A stretch of DNA of 64,000 nucleotides from Fodinibius sediminis (GCF_900182555.1 NZ_FXTH01000008.1:153564-217563); one strand, 5' to 3'; shown: positions 45,579 through 55,315, counted from the first letter of the stretch. Program-made: numbers and translations. The notes: generated by a model not told the origin, from the letters alone.

Positions 45579-46448
45579 CTACAGGCTGATCCAGGATCCC
45601 AGGGTGCGCTCCAGGTCGGCGGGGTGGAATGGAACAAAGCCGTTGCCGGGGTAGTTTGTCATCTCGCCAAAGTAGACACCGTCGTCGAGCAGGTAAAGGT
45701 CAACGCGTATAAAATTAAAGTCAGCGGATAATGTTTCAGCTATGGAGATGGCTTTTTCAAGGTTGTTCGGCTGACGGACGTGCCCCGTGTAGGGAGGGTA
45801 GAGCAGTTGTCCCTCAATCCGGTTAAAATGGCGGTCAAAGAGGTTGCGCTTCTGGTTGCCAAAGCGATCGTAGTCGACCTGGATCAGCTTTACTTGTCCC
45901 TCAAAACAGAAAAATTTATAATCCCTGGGAATATCCTTTGCGTCATTGAGCAGCAGTTTTTCCGCCAGGAGTGTTCTCGGCAGATCCCGGTAAACCCATT
46001 CGCGGCCGATTTTAAAATAATCGGTCTTCTTCCAGCGTTCGGTCTGCAGGTAAGCCTCCCGGTACGGCTCCTCTTCTTTATCGAACACGATACGAAGCAT
46101 GCCGCAACCGTGGTTGGCTTTCAGTACAAATGCAGCCGGCAGCGAATCCCAGGTTTTTTGAGTGAGGGTTCCAAAGGTATCCATAAGAGGAATCAGGTGG
46201 TCTGTGCCCACTTTTTCAGCAACATAATTCCGCACCTTGGTTCGATCCGCCACCTGTCGGCGGAGGGGAGTTCGTTCGTACAGCTTGATGAATTGAATTT
46301 TTTCCGTAAACTTTTCGGGCTCCTCAAGGTCGGGCCATTCATTGAGCTCCAGCCAGTAGCGGACTTTGGCATACCATCGGTCGGAGAGCATGTGGCGGAA
46401 TATCCCCCAGAAGAGTTTTGACAGGAGCGGATCTAACAATTTTTTCAT
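45579..46448 (-). CDS. ATP-grasp fold (TupA-like) enzyme of surface-glycan synthesis
   Basis: A 289-residue protein of the TupA-like ATP-grasp family found in capsule and teichuronopeptide loci. Recognisable parts are the N-terminal LNEWPDLEEPEKFTEKIQFIKLY and ADRTKVRNYVAEKVG, the ATP-binding lysine segment FVLKANHGCGM, DYKFFCFEGQVKLIQVDYDR and the metal-site acids in FIRVDLYLLDDGVYFGEMT. It probably ligates an amino acid or acidic group to a glycan. It lies 30 bp downstream of a glycosyltransferase gene and 120 bp upstream of the flippase. Confidence 0.85.
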   Translation of the reverse strand: MKKLLDPLLSKLFWGIFRHMLSDRWYAKVRYWLELNEWPDLEEPEKFTEKIQFIKLYERTPLRRQVADRTKVRNYVAEKVGTDHLIPLMDTFGTLTQKTWDSLPAAFVLKANHGCGMLRIVFDKEEEPYREAYLQTERWKKTDYFKIGREWVYRDLPRTLLAEKLLLNDAKDIPRDYKFFCFEGQVKLIQVDYDRFGNQKRNLFDRHFNRIEGQLLYPPYTGHVRQPNNLEKAISIAETLSADFNFIRVDLYLLDDGVYFGEMTNYPGNGFVPFHPADLERTLGSWISL

Positions 46449-46478
46449 GGCTGGTCAGTCAAGAAATTGCAGATTAAA

Positions 46479-47393
46479 TTACGATTGCCCGGAAAAGTAT
46501 CCCTCAGCAATCCATTTCCGAAATTTAAGCAGCATCACTGCTTTCGCGGGCTGAAGGGATAATGCATACGGAAAAAAAAGCAGGAGGGAGGCCCCCCATT
46601 TAGGCAGTTCTCTCATCCAGTAGGTCATGCGGCTGCTCTGTGCCTGCAGAGCCATGCTCTGGCCCAGTCCCAGGGCCTGTCGCTTAATATATTCTTCGGT
46701 CAGCCGTTGTTCGTCAACCCGGTGATAGAGCATCGCCTCCGGAAGATAATAGACCGTAATGTCTTTATCCCTGATTCGCTCAAAAAGCTCCTTCTCCTCG
46801 CTGGCTTTCAGCTGGCGTCCTTTACGGCCGAGATTGGTATTAAAAGGGGAAACCCGGTTAAAGAGAGCTTTTCGGAACCCCATGTTTCCTCCGAACGGAT
46901 ATTTGCCTGCGGGATATTTTCTGAGGGAATTGCCCAGGTCGTGATGGCCCAGCAGAGGCAGCAGAAAATGGGACATCCACCGGGGCCGGGAAGCATCAAA
47001 CTGAACATGGATTTTTCCGCCGGCTGCCATGGCTTGTGGATGCTCTGAAACAAAAGAGTACCAGGCTGATATCAGGCTGCCTGTGGCACGAATATCATCA
47101 TCGAGGAAAACCAGAAAGGGTGCTTTTGCTTCTTTAATGCCCCGGTTTCGCGCATGCGAAAGTCCCTGATTTGGTTCTTTGATATAACGAATCGGATTGT
47201 GATCTTTAGAATATGATTCCTGATGTCGATGAACGACCCTGGGCGTCTCATCAGTGGAATTATTATCCACAATCAGCAGTTCAACCTGCAGGTCAACCAG
47301 GTGCTGATCCTGCAGCGAGTAAAGGGTGTCATCGAGATAATCCGCACGATTGTATGTGCATATTATAAAACTGACCTTGGGCCTTTGGGTCAT
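46479..47393 (-). CDS. Family 2 glycosyltransferase
   Basis: About 304 residues with a GT-A fold: FIICTYNRADYLDDTLYSL at the N-terminus, LLIVDNNSTDET, GLSHARNRGI, the metal-binding FLDDDI motif and a C-terminal ED-type segment (SEEKELFERI). It transfers a sugar from a nucleotide donor during surface-glycan assembly. The start at 47393 (MTQRPKVSF) is chosen; an ATG at 47435 would add 14 residues not typical of the family. Its start is 92 bp from that of a second, divergent family 2 enzyme. Confidence 0.9.
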   Translation of the reverse strand: MTQRPKVSFIICTYNRADYLDDTLYSLQDQHLVDLQVELLIVDNNSTDETPRVVHRHQESYSKDHNPIRYIKEPNQGLSHARNRGIKEAKAPFLVFLDDDIRATGSLISAWYSFVSEHPQAMAAGGKIHVQFDASRPRWMSHFLLPLLGHHDLGNSLRKYPAGKYPFGGNMGFRKALFNRVSPFNTNLGRKGRQLKASEEKELFERIRDKDITVYYLPEAMLYHRVDEQRLTEEYIKRQALGLGQSMALQAQSSRMTYWMRELPKWGASLLLFFPYALSLQPAKAVMLLKFRKWIAEGYFSGQS

Positions 47394-47485
47394 GATGTTG
47401 GTTGATGTCCGTTCGTTAAAAGCTTGAAAATACATTTTTTATTGTAAAGGATGCGAATTTTGATAATAAGTGTTTCTGCCGTTTT

Positions 47486-48319
47486 ATGAATCAGTCTCCA
47501 CTTGTATCCGCTGTTGTTACCACACACAACCGGGAGGAGCTGCTGCCGCGTGCGCTCGATTCTGTAGCTGTACAGGGATATCCCCGCTTGGAACTGGTGG
47601 TAGTGGATGATGGTTCCAGGAACGAGGTCAGGTCTGTTGTGAAGGGATACAGGGAGGTACTGCCGGTGCAATATATCCGGAATGAACATCCGAGGGGAGC
47701 CTGCCGGGCCCGTAACCAGGGCATCCAGGCAGCTTCCGGCATCTTTGTGGCGGGGTTGGATGATGATGATGCCTGGCGGAAAGATCGTATTGCAAAGCTG
47801 GTGGAGGCTTATTCCGATGACTGGGCTTTTGTGACCTCGGATGTTAGAATGATGTACCGGAAAGGAGCGCGGGTGTGGAGGAAGCCCCCATCGATTACCC
47901 TCGATGATCTGCTCTATTCCAATTATGTAGGTAATCAGGGGCTTATAAAAAAAGAGCGACTGCTGGCGGTGGGTTGTTTTGATGACACGCTGGCGGCCGC
48001 CCAGGATTACGACCTGTGGATCCGGCTGGCAGAAAAATTTGGCCCCGTAAAAAATGTCCGTGAACCGCTGCAGGATGTTTATATTGAGCATGGAGGGGAG
48101 CGTATCTCCAACCCGCACGATCAGCTGCGGGGATATTTGGCTTTTTATCAGAAACACAAATCCAAAATGAATAACCGCCAGCGCAAATACCAGCTTTTCA
48201 ATATTAGGAAAGCCACCGGAAAGGCCACTTCCCTGCTGGACCTGGCAGGGTGGGTGCCGCCGCACCGGTACTGGAAGGAGATCAAAAACTGGCTGGCTGC
48301 TAAATACTTCACAAACTGA
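47486..48319 (+). CDS. Family 2 glycosyltransferase
   Basis: 277 residues with the GT2 hallmarks: VSAVVTTHNREELLPRALDSVAVQ, LVVVDDGS, GACRARNQGI and the DXD motif expanded to LDDDDAW, then AAQDYDLWIRLAE. The C-terminal 70 residues are basic and helical. The gene is divergent from the other glycosyltransferase and overlaps the sulfotransferase by one base (TGATG), implying coupled translation. Confidence 0.92.
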   Translation: MNQSPLVSAVVTTHNREELLPRALDSVAVQGYPRLELVVVDDGSRNEVRSVVKGYREVLPVQYIRNEHPRGACRARNQGIQAASGIFVAGLDDDDAWRKDRIAKLVEAYSDDWAFVTSDVRMMYRKGARVWRKPPSITLDDLLYSNYVGNQGLIKKERLLAVGCFDDTLAAAQDYDLWIRLAEKFGPVKNVREPLQDVYIEHGGERISNPHDQLRGYLAFYQKHKSKMNNRQRKYQLFNIRKATGKATSLLDLAGWVPPHRYWKEIKNWLAAKYFTN

Positions 48320-49092
48320 TGGGGGGTCTCAGACGAACATGGGATGAGCTCAGGCTGTACAGCCGCTATGCCTTCCGGAAAATGGGCTGGCGGGCTTATC
48401 AGATTCACCAGATCTACCTGCCGGAACAGAAACTTATCTATATTCCCATTCCCAAGAATGCCTGCACCTCTATTAAGCACGCCCTGCATGAGATCGAATT
48501 TGACAAACGGTTTGATTCCGATCTGCCCGAGTTCAGTGATTACCGGGAACATCATGACTATTATAAAAAACGCTCTCATGCTTTTACGAGTGTGAAAGCC
48601 TTGCGGAAGGCCGATGCTTTTCGTTTTGCCCTGGTTCGTGACCCTGTACGGCGCCTGCTTTCCTGCTATCGCAACCGTGTGGTGGACCTGAAAGACTTGC
48701 ATGCAAGCCGCAGGGCACTGGAAAGGATGCAGCTGCCTGTGGAGCCGGACCTGAACACCTTTGTACTGAACCTGGAGCACTACCGGCAGGCCAGCAAGAG
48801 CATAGATCATCATTCGCGTCCCCAGAGCCAGTTTCTGGGTGGTACCCTGTCCTATCTGGATAACATATACACGCTGGATGAGATGCCAGAACTGGTAAAG
48901 ATGCTTCGGGCGTATAAACCGGACTTGGAGCTGCGCCGCCGCAAAACGGGGGGCACCAGGGTGATCCTCGCTGATTTGTCAGCGGAGGCACTGGATTACG
49001 CACTGCAGTTTTACCACGAGGACTATAAACTGCTGGATCGCTATGTCAGCAGGCGTGAGCTCACAAAAGCTTTCCGGGCCAGCAAGGCGTAA
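48319..49092 (+). CDS. Carbohydrate sulfotransferase
   Basis: 257 residues with the PAPS-binding motifs of the sulfotransferase 2 family: 5'-phosphosulfate loop IPIPKNACTSIKHAL and 3'-phosphate site ALVRDPVRRLLSCYRN. It should transfer sulfate from PAPS to a hydroxyl of a surface glycan. The start overlaps the preceding glycosyltransferase stop by one base. With the flippase and ATP-grasp genes on the opposite strand it points to a sulfated acidic exopolysaccharide, common in marine or saline bacteria but rare in most soil and gut relatives. Confidence 0.88.
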   Translation: MGGLRRTWDELRLYSRYAFRKMGWRAYQIHQIYLPEQKLIYIPIPKNACTSIKHALHEIEFDKRFDSDLPEFSDYREHHDYYKKRSHAFTSVKALRKADAFRFALVRDPVRRLLSCYRNRVVDLKDLHASRRALERMQLPVEPDLNTFVLNLEHYRQASKSIDHHSRPQSQFLGGTLSYLDNIYTLDEMPELVKMLRAYKPDLELRRRKTGGTRVILADLSAEALDYALQFYHEDYKLLDRYVSRRELTKAFRASKA

Positions 49093-49253
49093 GAGAATAG
49101 GCCGTAGCTCGTCGTCAGGAGAGTTCTTGTGAGAAATCCCTGATATTTGAAACCTTTTCGGCATGGCACTAGTCTCTATATAAAAATCAATCCGGATGAG
49201 TAGTCCACTGGGGAACAGCGCAATCCCTGCTAACTTTTAAATTCCCTGTTTTT

Positions 49254-51974
49254 ATGAAATCAGTATGTATATCCATGGTATTGGTATGTCTTGCCGTGAC
49301 TGTTTATGCCCAGTCGCCTGATGATTTTAATGAATACGAGTATCGCCGTGCAGTTGATAACGATATCCGCAAAGGATCAGCCGCCGCTCCCAGGATGGAG
49401 GCAAGGCGTATAGATCCCGAATCGGAAATAATCCTGGATGGTTTCAGCTCCGACTCTGTGTGGGAACATGTGCCTGTGGCTTCCGGGTTTACCCAGCGGA
49501 AGCCAGACGACGGTGCGCCCGCCACTATGAGGACTGAGGTAAAAATGGTATATACGGATACCCATGTCTATGTTGCTATGAAAGCATTTGATTCAGCTCC
49601 GGATTCCATTGTAGCCCCGCTTTTTCGCCGTGATGGTGATGAGGCCAGCGACTGGTTCCATATTGCCTTCGACAGCTATAGTGACAGGCGCACGGCTTTT
49701 GTGTTTGGGGTCAATCCCCGGGGAGTACAGCGTGATTTTATGATTACGGACAATTCCAACGAGGACAGCAGCTGGGATGCGGTCTGGCAAGCGCAGGCCC
49801 GGCTGGTTGAGGATGGGTGGGTTGCGGAAATGAAGATCCCCCTCTCTCAGCTCCGGTTCAGTTCCAGGTCCGACGTTCAGCAGTGGGGCATTAACTTCCA
49901 GCGGTCTGTAGCCCGTTCGGGTGAGGAGGCGTTCTGGGCGCCGACGCCCCAGAGTTCATCTGGAATCGTATCCAACTTTGGCACCCTGGAGGGAATCCGT
50001 CAGCTGAAGGAACCACGCCGCCTGGAAGTGATGCCGTATATTTCTGCTGATATCACCCGATCTCCCCGGGAAAGTACGGGTAATCCCTACTACCAACAGA
50101 ATTCCTTCTCCGGAAATGTGGGAGGGGACCTCAAATATGGCATCACCTCCGATTTAACCCTTTCAGCAACGATAAATCCCGATTTTGGACAGGTGGAAGG
50201 GGATCCCGCTGTCATCAATCTGACGGCCAATGAGAATTTCTTTGAGGAAAAGCGCCCCTTCTTTTTGGAAGGCCGTGATATCTTTCAATTTGGACGAACC
50301 CGCACGTTTATCCGCTATACCGCTCCCACGCCCTTTTACTCACGCCGTATCGGGCGGAATCCGCAGGGCGACAGGACTATGGCAGCTATCGATGGGGAAG
50401 CTTATGTGGATCGGCCCGATTTTACCACCATTGCGGGGGCGGCCAAATTAAGCGGCAAAACCCAGGGGGGATGGTCCCTGGGTTTCCTGGATGCCTATAC
50501 GCTGAAGGAAAATGCGCGATTTTCTACTCCCGGGGGCGCTGAGGAGTCATTTGCGGTTGAGCCGGCTACCAACTATCTGGTGGGACGTGCCAAGAAGGAT
50601 TTCAACAATGGCAATTCTTTTGTCGGTGGTTTTGCCAGCGGGGTTAACCGCTCAATCAGCGACACCTACTTTAGCAATTACCTGCACTCCTCGGCCTATC
50701 TCGGCGGTGTTGATTATGAGCATCGTTTTTGGAAAAACAACTGGATTGCCAGCGGTGCATTCTCCTACAGCAGCGTCAATGGGTCTCGGGCAGCTGTTGA
50801 ACGAACCCAGAAATCGCCGGTGCGCTACTTCAACCGGGTGGATTCCAAAAGGCTGTCAGTGGATGCCAACCGGTCCTCGCTGAATGGTTTTGCTACAGAG
50901 CTCAGCCTGCAGAAAAGGGGAGGAGAGGATCACTGGCTGGGGGCACTTACCTATACGGAAATTTCCCCCGGCTATGAGGCCAATGATCTGGGCTTTCTCA
51001 CAAGATCCGATCTGCGTTGGATGGGAGGTGTGCTGGCTTACCGGGAAACCTCTCCGCGGCATGTAGAGTATTACGAATTTTTTGGAGGCTATGATCGCGG
51101 CTGGAACTACGATGGGGATTTGATCCGAAACAGCATGATGGTTGGAGGCTTTGTACGCTTTCACAACTTATGGTCATTTAATTTCAACCTGGGACAGAAT
51201 TTCAAACAGTATACCGACCGGGTGAGTCGGGGCGGGCCGGTGATGGAGCGTCCGCGGGACTGGAACCTGGTGGCTGAGATCAATTCAAATCCCAATAAAA
51301 CGGTTTCTTTTAATATGGGCGGTAACCTGAGAAGGGAAGTGGCCGGGGAGTTGGACAATGCGGTGTGGGCTTCGCTGAAAGTGAAACCAATACCTTCGAT
51401 GCAGCTGGATATATCACCCCGATATGGATATGCCAGGGATATCGATCAGTATGTGCGGAGGGTGGAAGATAGTGGCGCTGATCATACCTACGGCTATCGT
51501 TATGTATTTGCAGATATCGGGCAGCATACGCTTAGCACGAGTATACGGCTGAATTGGACCTTTTCAACCCGGATGAGCCTGCAGACCTATGTCCGTCTCT
51601 ATTTCGCAAGCGGAGACTACCACCATTATAAGGAGCTTGCGGAGCCCCGTACGGTCAACTTTGCCCGCTACGGCGAGGACAGGGGAAATGTAGTATTCGA
51701 CGGAGAGAAATATCAGGTGAATCCCGATGGGACGGACAATGGAAATACCTTCAGTTTTGCCAATCCCGATTTTAATTTCCGTTCTATTCAGGGCAATGCG
51801 GTTTTCCGGTGGGAGTATGCTCCGGGGTCGACGCTCTACCTGGTCTGGCAGCAACAACGGCAGGGAACCTTGAATGTGGGTGATTTTAATCTTTCCCGGG
51901 ATGTTGACGCCCTTTTTCAGACCCGGGCCACGAACGTTTTCCTGGTAAAACTCAGCTATTGGTTCGGGAAATGA
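49254..51974 (+). CDS. DUF5916 outer-membrane protein with CBM9-like N-terminal domain
   Basis: 906 residues. The signal peptide ends VTVYAQ. Residues about 40-240 form a carbohydrate-binding family 9-like domain (IDPESEIILDGFSSDSVWEHVP..., VAEMKIPLSQLRF, WGINFQRSVARSGEEAFWAP). Residues about 250-906 are DUF5916: GDLKYGITSDLTLSATINPDFGQVEGDPAVINLTANENFFEEKRPFFLEG is the characteristic segment, followed by an outer-membrane beta-barrel-like part ending in FLVKLSYWFGK. The function of this family is not known; a glycan- or polymer-binding barrel is a reasonable guess. It follows the sulfotransferase gene by 161 bp. Confidence 0.88.
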   Translation: MKSVCISMVLVCLAVTVYAQSPDDFNEYEYRRAVDNDIRKGSAAAPRMEARRIDPESEIILDGFSSDSVWEHVPVASGFTQRKPDDGAPATMRTEVKMVYTDTHVYVAMKAFDSAPDSIVAPLFRRDGDEASDWFHIAFDSYSDRRTAFVFGVNPRGVQRDFMITDNSNEDSSWDAVWQAQARLVEDGWVAEMKIPLSQLRFSSRSDVQQWGINFQRSVARSGEEAFWAPTPQSSSGIVSNFGTLEGIRQLKEPRRLEVMPYISADITRSPRESTGNPYYQQNSFSGNVGGDLKYGITSDLTLSATINPDFGQVEGDPAVINLTANENFFEEKRPFFLEGRDIFQFGRTRTFIRYTAPTPFYSRRIGRNPQGDRTMAAIDGEAYVDRPDFTTIAGAAKLSGKTQGGWSLGFLDAYTLKENARFSTPGGAEESFAVEPATNYLVGRAKKDFNNGNSFVGGFASGVNRSISDTYFSNYLHSSAYLGGVDYEHRFWKNNWIASGAFSYSSVNGSRAAVERTQKSPVRYFNRVDSKRLSVDANRSSLNGFATELSLQKRGGEDHWLGALTYTEISPGYEANDLGFLTRSDLRWMGGVLAYRETSPRHVEYYEFFGGYDRGWNYDGDLIRNSMMVGGFVRFHNLWSFNFNLGQNFKQYTDRVSRGGPVMERPRDWNLVAEINSNPNKTVSFNMGGNLRREVAGELDNAVWASLKVKPIPSMQLDISPRYGYARDIDQYVRRVEDSGADHTYGYRYVFADIGQHTLSTSIRLNWTFSTRMSLQTYVRLYFASGDYHHYKELAEPRTVNFARYGEDRGNVVFDGEKYQVNPDGTDNGNTFSFANPDFNFRSIQGNAVFRWEYAPGSTLYLVWQQQRQGTLNVGDFNLSRDVDALFQTRATNVFLVKLSYWFGK

Positions 51975-52050
51975 TTTTAAGAAAAGGGCGGGGCAGCGTA
52001 GGGAACACCCATTCAGAGACCGGGGCGTACAGCTCCGGCTTCTAGGGCTG

Positions 52051-54528
52051 TCAGGGCTTGAAGCTTTGTACGAGAACAATACCTCCGATGATCCACAGAA
52101 TGATATGTCCGGCCCATGCAAGCCTCAGCCCCCATATATTGGAGGCCGGTTCAAATGTCAGCCTGATAGTATGATTTCCGGCTGGTACCTGCAGCCCGCG
52201 GAGCACAAAGTTCGTCTTATAAATTCGGGTTGGCGTACCGTCGATTGTCGCCTTCCACCCAGCTGGATAATAGATTTCACTCAGTACCAGAAAGCTTTCT
52301 CCGGATGAAGATGTGGTAAGTTCAATGGTTTTTGCGTCGTAGGAGGCAACCTCTACCGTTGCAGCAGTGTCTGTAGAAGCGGCCATGCTCTGGCTGGTCT
52401 CAATGACAGCATGATTGGCAGGGTTGAAATTTGCCGCCGGCTTCATCTGTTCTACGGCCTCCCGGGGACCAGAAACAGTGATAACAGAATCCACGAAAAA
52501 AGCCTTGGGCAATACATCATCATTGCGATAAACCCGCTGTCCATTCTGGTTGAAAACTTCGGTATAGCCTTCAAAGGGCAGGGCCTGCTGAGCCGTAACA
52601 TATTTTACATTCAGCATGTCCAGGATAGGATCATTGATGCCGGAGGAACCACCCATCAGAAGATGATCGATCAAGTCTTGGTAGTGGGCCAGTTTGGCCC
52701 CGGTATACCCCCCGATGGTGGGATAAAAATAGGCCGGAATGGCATTATTGAACGGATTTCGCATCAGTGGGAAAACGCGGTAGGGATAGCCTTCACCGCT
52801 GTTGATATTCTGCATGATATATTTGTCGGCCGGCTGTTGACGCTGCTGGATAAGCTGTTCCGCTTCCATCCGCTTGGTTGTCATCTGATCCTCATTGACG
52901 TATCGGTGGTCCACGCTCAGCATATCATAGGTAGCCAGCAGCAGCAGACCCGCCAGGAAATAACCTTTGCTCACTTTCCGGTTGAACAGCGCCCAGACGA
53001 GTCCACCCGCCAGCAGAACCAGGATAAAGTAGCGCATGGAATCGCTGCCGGCCATCTCCTTGCGCTCTGGTTTTAACCGGGTATTGATAAAGGTACTGAC
53101 CTGCTGGCGAACCTGCGGGTTGTCGGGTGATACATTATTCTGCTGAGCGACCTGTTGGATATACTGTTCCACTTCACCGGGTTTTTCAAAAGAGAGCACC
53201 GCATCACTGCCGAAGGCAAAAATGACTCCCAGCCCCGCCGCTATTCCCAGGGGAAGGTAGAGGTCTTTTATCCCTTTCTTTGTGGATTGAGCCATGCCGA
53301 TCAGCGATTCGGCTCCATAGACCGCAAGCACCGAAAAGCAGAAGACGGAAACAATAAGCCACATCTCGGGCGTGCGAAATTTATTAAAGTAGGGCATGTA
53401 ATTGAACAAAAACTCATTGAGCAGAGGAAAATGGTAGCCCAGGGAGAAGAGGGTGGTCAGAGATCCAACACCGAAGAAGAGATATTTGATTTTTTTTCGG
53501 TAGTGGAATAGGCCGACAAGGCTTAATACAAAGGCGATGCCTCCCAGGTAATGGGGGCCGCTGGTGAAAGATTTCGGTCCCCAATAGGCTTCGCTCGAGG
53601 AGCCGCCGTAGAGTCCGGGAATGACCAGGGTTAACAGCTCCCCAACGCCCTGCGACCAGCTGAATGCATACTCGAGAGATAGACCGCCGGCCTGTGAGGA
53701 TGTATCCAGGGTAGACCCTCCGCGTGTACTGTATTGGGCATATTCATACAGGCGCCAGTACAGGTCAATGCTGCAAAGGATGGCGAGGATGCCGGCTGCA
53801 AAAGCAAGGCCTGTGCGCTGAAGCCATTCGGTGATGGTTTCCTTCTTGTAGGCAATCCAGCTGTCGTATAACCACCAGAACCCAAGCAGGTATAAGAAAT
53901 AGTAGGTCACCTGCGGATGGTTGGCCCTCAGCTGCAGGGTCATCGCCAGGGCGAAAATGAAAAAGGCGGCCAGTTTTCTGCTGGACCTTGAAACCAGATA
54001 ATAGCCGGCAAACATCCAGGGGATAAACGAGAATGCCATGAATTTGCTGTAGTGGCCGGCTTCAATGATAATAGGCAGGTAGGTCGTAAAACCGATGAGG
54101 ACCGCCCCGAGAGCAGCCGAAAGTGGCCGGACTCCCTGTATGACAAAGAAGAAATAGCTTCCACCCAATAAAATCCAGAAAAAAGCAAGCGGATGCGCAT
54201 TTGCGCCAATCCATTTGAAAAAAGTGTCAATACTTGGCGGGGAGGAGGGATTATGAAGTACATAGGAGGGCATCCCGGAGAACATGTTGGTGGCCCAGTT
54301 GGGATGGTCCCCGTCGTGGGTTTCCATGTACTCAATGACCGACTCCGAGCCTGCACGCCACTGCAGGACATCATTTCCCAAAAACTGTTTGCCCCCGAAA
54401 AATATGGCTGAGTAAAGGATTAGGGGAAGGAGGAAAAGGAAAGCCAGTGCGATCCCGTGCTTTTTGTTTTCTGACAGCCGGGATAGAAAATCCTCTTTCA
54501 GGGTGGGGGCGGTGCGTTTTGAATTCAA
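52051..54528 (-). CDS. YfhO family multi-pass membrane protein
   Basis: 825 residues with about 12 or more membrane helices in the N-terminal 500 residues and a periplasmic C-terminal part ending with one more helix (LRLAWAGHIILWIIGGIVLV). The sequence FLGNDVLQWRAGSE, then MFSGMPSYVLHNP, resembles the YfhO group, GT-C-like proteins thought to act in glycosylation of lipoteichoic acid or other envelope polymers. The C-terminal segment ILSEIYYPAGWKATIDG-like motif is also typical. The start is a TTG at 54528, since an in-frame stop lies six codons upstream with no ATG between. It is downstream of gatC on the same strand. Confidence 0.88.
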   Translation of the reverse strand: MNSKRTAPTLKEDFLSRLSENKKHGIALAFLFLLPLILYSAIFFGGKQFLGNDVLQWRAGSESVIEYMETHDGDHPNWATNMFSGMPSYVLHNPSSPPSIDTFFKWIGANAHPLAFFWILLGGSYFFFVIQGVRPLSAALGAVLIGFTTYLPIIIEAGHYSKFMAFSFIPWMFAGYYLVSRSSRKLAAFFIFALAMTLQLRANHPQVTYYFLYLLGFWWLYDSWIAYKKETITEWLQRTGLAFAAGILAILCSIDLYWRLYEYAQYSTRGGSTLDTSSQAGGLSLEYAFSWSQGVGELLTLVIPGLYGGSSSEAYWGPKSFTSGPHYLGGIAFVLSLVGLFHYRKKIKYLFFGVGSLTTLFSLGYHFPLLNEFLFNYMPYFNKFRTPEMWLIVSVFCFSVLAVYGAESLIGMAQSTKKGIKDLYLPLGIAAGLGVIFAFGSDAVLSFEKPGEVEQYIQQVAQQNNVSPDNPQVRQQVSTFINTRLKPERKEMAGSDSMRYFILVLLAGGLVWALFNRKVSKGYFLAGLLLLATYDMLSVDHRYVNEDQMTTKRMEAEQLIQQRQQPADKYIMQNINSGEGYPYRVFPLMRNPFNNAIPAYFYPTIGGYTGAKLAHYQDLIDHLLMGGSSGINDPILDMLNVKYVTAQQALPFEGYTEVFNQNGQRVYRNDDVLPKAFFVDSVITVSGPREAVEQMKPAANFNPANHAVIETSQSMAASTDTAATVEVASYDAKTIELTTSSSGESFLVLSEIYYPAGWKATIDGTPTRIYKTNFVLRGLQVPAGNHTIRLTFEPASNIWGLRLAWAGHIILWIIGGIVLVQSFKP

Positions 54529-54583
54529 AGCGGGAATATTGAGTGATTATCATTAACCCCGTATAAACACGGCGGCGGGCATC

Positions 54584-54871
54584 TTAGTCGATGACCCGGG
54601 GCACGCGAAAGTAGTCGGAATCGGCATCGGGAGCATTTTTGAGGGCGTCCTCATGAGAAAGAGGCGGTTGGGCCTTGTCGTCGCGAAGCCGATATTCCAG
54701 GTCAATGACATGCTCCAGAGGCTCAACATCGGAGGTATCCAGTTCTTCCAGCGTGGTCATATAGTCCAGAATCTGGTTCATATCACTGACTAACGATTCC
54801 GACTCTTCATCCGTTAGTTGCAGGTGAGCCAGATCCGCTACATATTTAACATCTTTTTTGGTAACAGACAT
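54584..54871 (-). CDS. gatC: Asp-tRNA(Asn)/Glu-tRNA(Gln) amidotransferase subunit C
   Basis: 95 residues covering the entire GatC: VKYVADLAHLQLTDEESE, DMNQILDYMTTLEELDTSDVEP and the C-terminal region with LRDDKAQPPLSHEDALKNAPDADSDYFRVPRVI. It stabilises the GatAB complex that converts mischarged Glu-tRNA(Gln) and Asp-tRNA(Asn). gatA and gatB are not in this window. It diverges from ptsH by 162 bp. Confidence 0.95.
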   Translation of the reverse strand: MSVTKKDVKYVADLAHLQLTDEESESLVSDMNQILDYMTTLEELDTSDVEPLEHVIDLEYRLRDDKAQPPLSHEDALKNAPDADSDYFRVPRVID

Positions 54872-55033
54872 GAAATTTCGATATTTAGTTCATTTCAAAT
54901 GAGTCATAAATTAACAAAACAAATAAGGAATCGGCAATTTAATAATGAGGCGTTCTGGTGATGATATTTTCGCTGTATCCTTCATGGATAGTTAGAACAA
55001 TAATTAGCATTTTAAACTATAAACAAGCACCTG

Positions 55034-55315
55034 ATGATTAAAGAAAAAGTTACGATTGTGAATGATGCCGGGCTGCATGCGCGTCCGGCAGCAGCATTGG
55101 TGAAGTTAGCCAGCAAGTATGATTCCGATTTCTTTATTCATATGTACGGATACAAGGTCAATGGCAAAAGTATCCTGGGAGTCATGACCTTGGCTGCGGA
55201 ACAGGGTGCTGAGCTGGAATTGGAAATTGAGGGTAAAGATGAAGAAGAAGCTGCTGAAGCGATCATTGATCTGATCAACAGTGGTTTCGGAGAAGTATAT
55301 GATGATGAAGGATAA
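55034..55315 (+). CDS. ptsH: Phosphocarrier protein HPr
   Basis: 93 residues. His15 in NDAGLHARPA is the site phosphorylated by enzyme I, and Ser46 in NGKSILGVM is in the regulatory site of HPr kinase targets. The rest (LAAEQGAELELEIEGKDEEEAAEAIIDLI) is the normal HPr fold with an extended acidic tail. It is the first gene of a six-gene plus-strand run. No EIIB/EIIC sugar permease is in the window; the only EIIA-like domain found is fused to the APC permease at 36663. Confidence 0.95.
   Translation: MIKEKVTIVNDAGLHARPAAALVKLASKYDSDFFIHMYGYKVNGKSILGVMTLAAEQGAELELEIEGKDEEEAAEAIIDLINSGFGEVYDDEG

Noticed and set aside
47390..48265. A 291-codon minus-strand frame opposite the plus-strand glycosyltransferase
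   Set aside because: The plus strand encodes a clear family 2 enzyme with all motifs; the opposite frame has no matching family and overlaps it almost fully.
52411..53076. A 221-codon plus-strand frame opposite the YfhO gene
   Set aside because: The YfhO frame is continuous and family-like; this is antisense shadow coding.
55281..55298. A GTG start for enzyme I at 55281
   Set aside because: It would overlap ptsH further; the ATG at 55299 has GGAGAAG at a proper distance and fits the family N-terminus.
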